In this document: positions 56,215 through 64,000 of the stretch, in pieces
Layout of the letters: every line of letters begins with the position of its first letter
Position numbering within the stretch: the first letter of the stretch is position 1
Made by a program: the position numbers and the translations under genes
The notes under the pieces: model-generated
Database searches by the model: none
The model's input: only the letters and a program-made list of their open reading frames with translations
Told to the model about the DNA's origin: nothing
Source: Triglochin maritima
Taxonomy: Eukaryota > Streptophyta > Magnoliopsida > Alismatales > Juncaginaceae
Reading direction: 5' to 3'
DNA length: 64,000 bases
Assembly: GCA_963682175.1 (NCBI GenBank)
Contig: OY821771.1
Location: forward strand, 30,648,201-30,712,200

Positions 56215-57576
56215 TTAGGAATAATTGTGCAACGGAAAAAGAGTTTCTCCTGTTGCGGTACTAAAGTTATGATCGTCAATCCAAACTCTCCAACCAATAG
56301 GTTGGTGGGTCGAAACGAGGTCAAGAACCTCGTTATGCATGTCCAACTCACCAGGCGAACAGAAAGTGGGTCTCTTACCCAAGGTATTCTCTAAGGAACT
56401 CCCAATACCCTCATCGGCAATGTAGTTGTTTGATGTCCCATCATTTTCAAGATGATCAGGTCGTAAGAAATTAAGGGTACTAGGGAGCTCTTGCTCCACC
56501 AAAAGTGAGTCCTTAAGAGGCACAACAATAAGATTATGTGGCTCAAGGGTCACGGAACAAAAAGATAGGGCACAATTTTGTACCGACTCATAATGAAGTT
56601 GGTCCATGCTATTCTCAATTGGAATAGAATCCTTCACCAAGTGATCGTGAATTGAAACCCCAAGGAAGTTTGACTTTGAAAGATTTTGCTTTGAATTTGT
56701 GGATGTGGTGGTGGTTCAATATTAGAAGATAAATCCTCATGTTGACAAGAAAGGTTACCCTCCTCACGTTCACGTAATTGTTGTGTCGTTTGACTCACTT
56801 GCATTTCCATAGTTCGCAAGGAATTAAAGTTGGACTTTAATAAGTTTTGAGTGGTTTCCATGAACGTTTGGACGATTTTATTTACGGAATCAAGTTTGGG
56901 GTCAACAGTGAGGTTCATGTTAGAATTTCGGAAATGGATGAGTTGGGTGTTTATGGACTGATAATGAATCCAATGATTGGTCATGGGTGGTGGGTAGTAA
57001 GGATATGGGCATTCGGGACGAGAATAATGTGGTGAGTATGATGTATAAAAATTTAAATTAGTATTGTCTCCCCAAGAATCCATCCTTCTCAGGTTGTATG
57101 AGGGTGTGTAAATGTCACATTGAGCATTTGGGAAAAGATATGCTCATACTCAGGCTCTGGGGGAACATAAGGACATTTCCCGATAACGTGACCACTCAAC
57201 CCACAATAGTCACGTGGTACGGCTACTAGAGCCACTGGTGCACTCATGTCGTGTACCGCACGCATGAAATAAGCCAAATGTTGTTGTAATGTCTCAGTTT
57301 GTTGACTAGCATATGATCTGACATAATTAGATGGTAGTCTAGCAGTCAGTGTCTCTCTCATATTACCGCAATCTGAAGATTGCTCAGCCACACAATTAAG
57401 ATTGTCCCACACATACGGGGTGTTTGTCTGAGGCATCCCAGGATGCATGGGTCCGAAGTACCAGGGAGAATATTCTTGGTCCCAAGAATGAAATGGATGG
57501 TCGCCCATGTAACCACCCATCTCAACAAAGAACTCTCAAGTTGACCACTCTCACCACCACAAGGCCAAACTCGCAA
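56215..57576 (-). pseudogene. GyIII Gag remnant plus IGWRV tail
   Basis: Three overlapping frames. The first (57576-57089) begins with a GESGQLESS segment like the start of GyI Gag. It passes at once to a helix before the knuckle and PRDYCGLSGHVIGKC, whose first Cys is Arg; the roughly 270-residue capsid is absent. The second (57083-56634) has the Pro/Tyr/His linker and a coiled-coil-like stretch ending QLREREEGNL. The third (56640-56215) is acidic and ends QPIGWRVWIDDHNF, matching the GyI tail. Frame changes between pieces mean a single protein is not encoded as it stands. Confidence 0.7.
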
Positions 57577-58653
57577 AAAGTGCTCGACTTGACCCTAAAT
57601 GCTTACAGAGAGTGTAAATGGGAGGAGACTAGAATGTAAAAGTAGATGAAAAGAAGATGACTCAGAGAAGAAGTGAAGAATCCCTAAAACTAGTGTGGGT
57701 AGAGGGTGAGGGTAGAAGCATAGTCTAGCAAACACAGCTCAAACAAGCTTAGGCTGGCTATGAGTCCTTAAGCTAGACGACGCCTAACTTTAAGCTCACA
57801 CGGCCTCAACACGCCTCACCTTCCTACGACGAAGACCACAGAGCCCAGCAAGTGAGCCAAGATCCGAAGATCTCGTCTCTCCTACTATCAACAAAGTGGG
57901 CAATGCCGATCAGGTATGACGGTCGCGACCGGATCACTCTCCTAATGCACCAGAGTCCTAATGGCCAATGTCTACTTGATTTAGATTAAGGCTTCACTGG
58001 AGTATGGTTTTTGGGGCTAAGGAAGGGTGATAAAATCCCCCACCTTATCTTGAAGACTATAGGTGGTGCCCCTTAAAGATGTTTTGAAATCTTAAGCTAG
58101 CAAGCAACTCACCAAATAAGCACTCACCTCACTCTTGTTACAATGTACCTTACCAACTAAAGTATGATCTAAATATGCGTGAATGAGAGATCGGGTGCAC
58201 GTACCTCATGCTAGCAATCGACAACAAGAATGTAAAGAAAAGAAAAGACAAATGCGTGCAAGGTCTACAAATGATGCATGACTTAGATGACAATAAGTCT
58301 AATCTTTTGCTATGAGTTTTATGGTCAAAGTTGTCTTAACAAGGGTCATGCAGGCCAAATTAATTTTTAACACTAAAACAGAGCATGAATGACACAACAG
58401 TGACCGGAAACAACTAGAAAACAATAGAAGAATCTACTGTAGGAACATATATTGAAATTGGCTCACCCAATCCGCCAGTGGTGCATCCAAATCTGCTACT
58501 GGCGGATGTTCTGGGGATTCTGGTCCCCAGACTTCACCAACGCTCTTCTTTGCCTCTTTAGGTACCCCTATCCACTTGGTCTCCAGTCAACAAAAGAGAA
58601 AAAAAAACAAAAAAACCTCACTGAAATGGTGAACTTAACTACAAAAACGACAC
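57577..58653 (-). other. GyIII leader with palindrome
   Basis: Noncoding and shared with the GyI and GyII leaders. The inverted repeat ATCCGCCAGTGG (58470-58481) and CTACTGGCGGAT (58496-58507) lies about 150-190 nt from the primer site and corresponds to the U3 inverted repeat of the same element. Confidence 0.6.
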
Positions 58654-58671
58654 TCCCTGACAACGACACCA
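58654..58671 (-). other. GyIII primer-binding site
   Basis: The sense reads TGGTGTCGTTGTCAGGGA, the tRNA-Asp-type site with three C-to-T transitions, which suggests decay by cytosine deamination. Confidence 0.65.
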
Positions 58672-59790
58672 AAAACTCGATTGAATTAGTTATAATACCA
58701 CAAGTGCACGACAACGTTGAAGAGTGTGACAAATTCGGGTTGGTCCATAGGGAGCACGTGTGAGTCGAGTTCACGATACTCGAGTGGGGGAAAAGAAGAG
58801 AGATGTGATCAAAATTAAACTACAATGCGTGGGAAATCGGGAAACTAAACCCCTTATGGGGTAGAGAAAGAACATGGAAATGAAAATGTGTAGTGTAGTG
58901 TGTGTTCAAATGTGCTCATCAAAACATGTCATACATGAAATCCATAAAACTCAACTCCAACTTTGCCTCCACATGAAATAAGATAAAACTTTATCATTAA
59001 AACATACAAGACAATAATTGAAATGAAGATAATATCTTCACATGTATCATGACTGAAATCCAACTATGTCTCCACATGAAATAAGATTTATCACAATCAT
59101 TAAAGCATACAAGACATTAATTAAGATAAAGCCAATATGAGCACATGCATGCACATGTCTTGTTCCCTTCTTCCACTCCATCCTTATCCTCACCTCATCA
59201 TTCCCCATAAAATAGGCTCACTAATCTAAGTATGTGCTAAGCTTCACTCAAGAGCATTAGCACATCAAAGATAAGAGTGAAATCTCATAAGATGGTTAAG
59301 GAAATCATGTAAAGCTCAAAGGAATAAGATTAACACACACTAATCCATCACATGATCAAATCACCTTCTTCTCCACCCCTCAATGGGGATAGACTACTCT
59401 CTACTCATCTCTACACTAAAGAAAGCATGAAAAGAACATAAACTGATGGAAGAAATGTAAAAGACAAGATTAAACAAACAACAACATAAAGAAATTGCAT
59501 CAAAGGAAAACATCAACATAATGAACAAGAACTAAAGTAGATTAAGAAAATAAAAGACAAAGTTTGCTCTTCTCCAAGCCCATTATTTACACTACTAAAA
59601 TAGGAAAGTAAAACCTACTCTAATGGGGGAAGGAGGAAGAAGAAGGAATTGGTCATGACAAGTGTATTTATAGAAGTTTAGAGGCTTTGGATGGATCTCA
59701 GCATAATCGGATGACTGTAAATCCGATATGGAGGTCCTGGAATGCTTTGACTCGACAACCCGACCCACGGCCAGTATTTGAGAGCTAAAC

Positions 59791-61375
59791 TATTTAATCG
59801 TTTTAAATTTAGACCGCAAGTGCACAGCTGTCGGTGAAGACGGGGCAAGTACGAGTCGTCCGCGGAGAGGTGAGCAGCCTCTGGTATGACCCAAATCAGA
59901 TGGCGAAAAAGTGGAGAAGAGTTGTAGATTACGCTAAAGCTAAACTACACTAAACTAATAAGAAGAAATACGAAAGAAAGCACAAAAGATTGGAAATCAG
60001 AAAAGAAACCCCTAAGGGTGGAGTGTGTGCACATATAAAGTGATGAAATATGCATGTATGTGTGTGTGTTGTGTGTGTGTCTTCATGCATAGGAAGTGCC
60101 TAAGATGTGGCAAAACCTATCAATCCATTCAGACAACGTATCAGCAATTACTACTTGATTAACATAAGATTAGGTTCAGCATGTGAAATGTCTATAGATA
60201 TGACAAGACTCATCAAAAATCATAAACTCATTTGAAGAACAAAGGTAAGCATGAGAGGTGTCTAAATGTTATTGCAAAACCCATCAAAACAAAGTTTCTT
60301 CAATCAATCAAGCAAGCAAACACAAATACAAACACATAACTAACATGTAGCATATTAAACAAGAATTTCCAGTCAATAAACATAAGAAAACTAAGCATGG
60401 GAAGTGTCTAAATCTTATGGCAAAACCCATCAAAATTTCTCAACATGTAGATGATTAAAAAAATACCCCAATGAACATACAAAATATGCAAGTCTACACA
60501 ATCAAAAATTCATCAAGCATCCAAACTTCACAATATATATGAACATCATCTCCACCCCCCCAAAGGGGATGGCTCTACTCACTACATATTATTCTAGCAA
60601 TTAAACTAAAGAAGAAATGAGACATTCTAACTAATTTATCCTAAGATCAAAGAAATAAGACTATGCTAAGCATGCATAAAAAAGAAAGAACATGAGAACA
60701 AAACAATGAAAAAATATTTTATTAAATAACTCACATTACTAGTAGCATTCTGCTCCACCTTGAGTTTTTGCTCCAAGGCTTACTCCAAGTAGAGAGAATG
60801 CCACCAAGCAATGGGTGAATACAAAAGAGAAGGAAGAGTTCTATTTATAGTGCTAGAAAAGGTAATCGGGGACAATCCCCCGATGTGGGACTAATGAAAC
60901 CTTCCCAGAATACACATAAACACATAACCCATGTCCTGGAGAAACCAGATCGGATTCGGAGACAAACGGATCGCTAATTAATGGTCTTGGACCGCCAATT
61001 GGCGGTCACTTTTTCCCGGATCTGATCTATTTTCGAATATGTTCTTTACTTCTTGAATTCTTCACATGGAGTGCACTCGGTTCGGTTATTGGAGTGTGGG
61101 CCCGAATCTAATTGCCAAAATATTCCTCATGATGGTGTGAAGTTTCTTGATTTTCACATTGGCCCTTCGGTTTTACATTCGGGTCCCTCTCTTGTGCATC
61201 TTAGTCCATAAGTCTTGCAACTTAGTCTTTTTTCTTGCTTTTAGGTCCTTTTATGTCTCTTCTCTTCTAACGTGTTTATTTCTGAAACTTAAACATAAAA
61301 CTCGTTATGTAGCATTGCATAGGCAAAAAATAAAGGATATAAGACACAAATATATGCATGATATGTTGTCAATCA
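59791..61375 (-). mobile_element. solo LTR of the GyI/GyII family, nested in GyIII LTR
   Basis: The sense starts TGATTGACAACATATC at 61375 and ends with the GCACTTGCGGTCT block near 59791. Flanks TAAAC (59786-59790) and CAAAC (61376-61380) are a target duplication with one transition; the uninterrupted GyIII LTR reads CAAAC there. It contains palindromes at 60968-60986 (decayed) and 60990-61007 (GACCGCCAATTGGCGGTC). Confidence 0.85.
60842..60892 (-). promoter_or_regulatory. USE plus TATA in solo LTR
   Basis: AGTCCCACATCG lies at 60892-60881 and TATAAATA at 60849-60842, with 31 bp between. Confidence 0.6.
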
Positions 61376-61819
61376 CAAACTCTTAACCGGATCCGCCAGT
61401 GGTAGATTTTAATCCGCCACTGGGGATCAATTTTCTCTGATCGACTCCAAAATTTTACCACGACTTTAGTTCACATAATAAACACGTGGGGTGGGCCTAG
61501 AGCAGTTTGTTCAAGTCCGTTTGGTTTTAGTTGTGGAATTACTCCTCAGGTTTAAGAGATTCTGAACTTTTGCAACCAACATATTTTTCTTTACACTTAA
61601 GTCCCTCCGGGTTTTCACATGAGTCCTTTCGGAGTTACAATCCAGTCATTGGGCATTACAAACATGTCCAAAACCTTCCAAATCAGTCTATTCTTCTTGC
61701 GTTTAGATCATGAAACATATCAAACAAACACTCAAGTAGCACAACGATGGGATAATTAAATGATATATAGCATGAATGTAATGTATGATATGCTACTAAT
61801 CATGTACCGCTTACACGAC

Positions 61820-62095
61820 ACGAAACACACGACATACACGTGACCAATGATTTGTCATGCCACAATTTTATAAAGCACTCTCAGATTTCTTCGAAGTATG
61901 TTGTTGCAATTCCTTCCTTTTTGCATTTCTCCCATCATTATTTACCTTGAAATCATGACCACCATGATGCCAAACATTACCGCGACCTCGTCCGTAGCCA
62001 CGTTCATGCTTATGATTGAATGATGTTGCGTTCGCTTCAGGGAATGGCTCACCTTGACGTTTACGATGAAATGATCTCACATTCATGATTAGTAG
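61820..62095 (-). pseudogene. copia Gag N-terminal piece of the 47.6-51.7 kb element
   Basis: The sense reads VRSFHRKRQGEPFPEANATS, HERGYGRGRGN and KRKELQQHTSKKSES, then after a stop CGMTNHWSRVCR. This is the RG-rich and zinc-knuckle region of a copia Gag, and the piece expected next (CRMPKHFVDFYQ) is at 51.65 kb. Upstream it is cut by an LTR fragment at 62096. Confidence 0.7.
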
Positions 62096-62604
62096 TATAT
62101 CATACATCGTACTCATGCTATATATCCTTTATTTTATGCCAATATTATGCTACTCGAGTATTTATTGTTATATTTAAGGTATTAGGTAATAAAGAAGAGA
62201 AAAGAAGAGAAGAAGATTGAAATGTAAGAAGAAATGACCTAAATAAAGAAAAATAGACACGTCTGTCGTATACAAGGACTCATCAGCAAGAAGGAAGATC
62301 TAGACGTAAGCCCAGAGGGACCAAATAGAAAACTGAGAAACTTCACACTATCATGAAGAGTATTTTGACAATTAGATTCGGATGTAGACTCAAATGACTG
62401 ACCAGGGCACACACCACGTGAAGAATTGAAGAACTTAAGTAGACGCGCAAAATTGGGTCGCATCTGACCCAAAAGATTAACCAGTGACGGATCCAATTAA
62501 AGGGTCAGAAGGCGACATAATTTCACGTGGATATGGGTTATGTGTTTATGTCTATTCTGGGAATGTTTCATTAGTCCCACGTTAGGGATTATCCCTAACT
62601 AGAG
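62096..62604 (+). mobile_element. truncated LTR fragment (family C)
   Basis: It starts TGATTAGTAGTATATCATAC and resembles 12421-12925. The USE is decayed (AGTCCCACGTTAG near 62573), and the sequence stops before the TATA box. Confidence 0.65.
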
Positions 62605-64000
62605 AAGAACCCGTGCTTTGCACGATCGGGGTAAAAACTGTTGTGCCTTGCAAATCAATGATTAATTTTTAATGTAACATGACAAGACGGCATGTAGCTT
62701 CATGTCATACACATCGAAACATAAAACCATCATGAATTCAGACAAATGATATAATGTTGAAGACATTTGCTAACTGAACAGATATCTGACAGTGGTCCAA
62801 TTAAACGGTGAGTGAAATCAACAAATATAAGGGATTGTTGTATCAAATAGGACCATAATGACGGATACAATGAATATAATTTAGTTACATATTTACAACA
62901 AATGAATTTCTTTACAAAGTAATGGAATAAAAGAAGCATAATAATTTATCTTAATCACTTCCATACATGCAGAACAAACAGAGTATCAGTGTCATCAGCC
63001 AACTCCATAAAATTGTACTCTTATCCATCATCTGAAACCAAGTCTATTCTAGTTGAAAATAGTTTGCAGCACTTCACTAAATATTTATGCTACCCATTTC
63101 AGCACCAGCAATCCGTCGTAAGCACTATGAAAAGTCCACAAAAATGTACTTATTAAACAAGAAACATAATTACCTAACAAATCTGATTGTAATGGAACAT
63201 AAGAACATGACTTTTGAAAATCAACTACCCATGGTTGCTTATTTTTTCGAGTGGAAGATTATTTTTCAGTTAAGGTTGTCCTTTAGTTTCCTACTTGTGT
63301 TGATATTGTTTTTCCTATTAGGATAGATATGTTGGGTAGTTTAGAGACTATGAAAAATAAACACTAATCTTCTGATTTTAAAAAAAACATTATAAAAAAC
63401 CACAACAAAATTAAGGGTTATATAATTGAAAAAAGTGTTATCACTATATATATTATCATCAATCGAAAGTGTAAATGACCGAATATTTTGAGTACTGAAA
63501 ATTTTCCTAGCAAACAAGGGTCCAAATTGCCTAACCAAAAGGCTGCCAAAATTGGTTAAGCAGATAAAATCCAAAGTCAACTTAACAATGTGAAACAATG
63601 CTCAAATTCCATGGTTTCTTTGTGAATTTATCTTTAATGTTCCAAACATGGGGAGTATAAAAAGAGAGAGTAGAAATTATTACGGAACCTGAGAAGAGTA
63701 ATTTTGACAATCTTATGCAACTCATTTGAGAGACTCATTTGTTCTCATCTAATTATCGACAAAAACAATATTTTCTAACATTATATACAAATATACTGGT
63801 TATGTAGACTCTATACCGCAAGCAACAAATTATCCATACTAAGATTTTAATAATGTATTAGTACCAAAAAACCAAGGATCCTACAAAGAACGTCACCAAA
63901 AAAACGTACCAATAACCAATGACATTTTAGTTTCATGCTGGAAGTTTTACGTTGCCACCATCAAACTCGTCATCTGAAATATTTTGCGCACATCCGTCAA
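62605..64000. other. no gene; AT-rich sequence
   Basis: It starts with AACCCGTGCTTTGCACGATCGG, a small hairpin word seen at the ends of various plant repeats, which I cannot classify. The remaining 1.35 kb is AT-rich, and none of its ORFs (for example 63087-63326) has a recognisable domain. Confidence 0.4.

Larger units (their letters stand above)
52893..61802 (-). mobile_element. GyIII: non-autonomous gypsy element lacking capsid and pol
   Basis: The minus-strand element has LTRs of about 1.53 kb (TGATTAGTAGCATATC start). Its leader is shared with GyI and GyII, as are its tRNA-Asp-type primer site, internal polypurine tract and 3' noncoding region. The internal part, 54425-58681, is only about 4.25 kb. 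The reading frame goes from the Gag N-terminus directly to the zinc-knuckle region, then linker and IGWRV tail. No capsid, protease, RT or integrase is present. The 5' LTR is interrupted by a solo LTR (59791-61375). No target duplication is visible because the left end is decayed. Confidence 0.85.
58682..61802 (-). repeat. GyIII 5' LTR, interrupted
   Basis: The LTR parts are 58682-59790 and 61376-61802, together 1536 bp, matching 52893-54424. A TATA box is at 59672-59665. The U3 inverted repeat at 61390-61429 (GATCCGCCAGTGG...CCACTGGGGATC) has lost one base in one arm. Confidence 0.8.

Noticed and set aside
61868..62116. An independent RG-rich RNA-binding protein gene
   Set aside because: The GYGRGRGN and zinc-knuckle order matches copia Gag, and the missing continuation is found at 51.65 kb on the same strand.

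Overview
The window is a stretch of plant nuclear DNA, probably eudicot, made almost entirely of nested and decayed transposable elements. The evidence is LTR retrotransposons with plant-type primer sites (tRNA-Asp for the gypsy elements, initiator tRNA-Met for the copia elements), a plant LINE, an FAR1/MULE-type transposase, a SINE/hAT pair and minisatellites. I see no intact host housekeeping gene. It looks like heterochromatin or a pericentromere.

Layout: a LINE remnant on the minus strand (1-722) lies beside an old copia LTR (885-1496, resuming at 12070). That LTR is split by gypsy element GyI (1497-12069, plus strand, target duplication GATTG). GyI carries a gag/protease-like region and no reverse transcriptase, and is itself split by a solo LTR (6791-7963, target duplication GGTGT). 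Next come a truncated related LTR (12421-13757) and a gypsy RNase H/integrase remnant (14268-15095). The remnant is broken by GyII (15096-27205, minus strand, target duplication AGGAC), a near-complete Athila-like element with gag, protease, RT, RNase H, integrase and an extra 3' ORF. A largely intact MULE transposase reading frame follows (28437-30197). Then come two 21-bp minisatellite arrays (31.2-32.75 kb and 36.2-38.0 kb) with a solo copia LTR and a captured LRR exon between them. After a 509-bp direct duplication there is a chimeric copia element (42.0-47.4 kb, plus strand). A second copia lies on the minus strand (47.6-51.7 kb, resuming at 61.8-62.1 kb). It is interrupted by about 10 kb that holds a SINE split by a hAT-like MITE and a third gypsy element, GyIII (52893-61802). 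GyIII lacks the capsid region and pol, and its 5' LTR contains another solo LTR. The last 1.4 kb is AT-rich without a gene.

How the pieces relate: GyI and GyIII look like non-autonomous derivatives of the Athila-like lineage that GyII represents in fuller form. The three share leader, primer site, zinc-knuckle region, internal polypurine tract and a long 3' noncoding region. GyI and GyIII also share a C-terminal module (core IGWRV) that GyII lacks. The most striking structure not explained by ordinary annotation is twofold. First, paired GC-rich palindromes (for example AGACCGCCAATTGGCGGTCT) occur in U3 and again in the leader just after the primer site. Second, a plant snRNA-type upstream element (AGTCCCACATCG) sits 32 bp before the TATA box in several LTRs. 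All coordinates and similarities were read by eye, so boundaries of decayed pieces are approximate.
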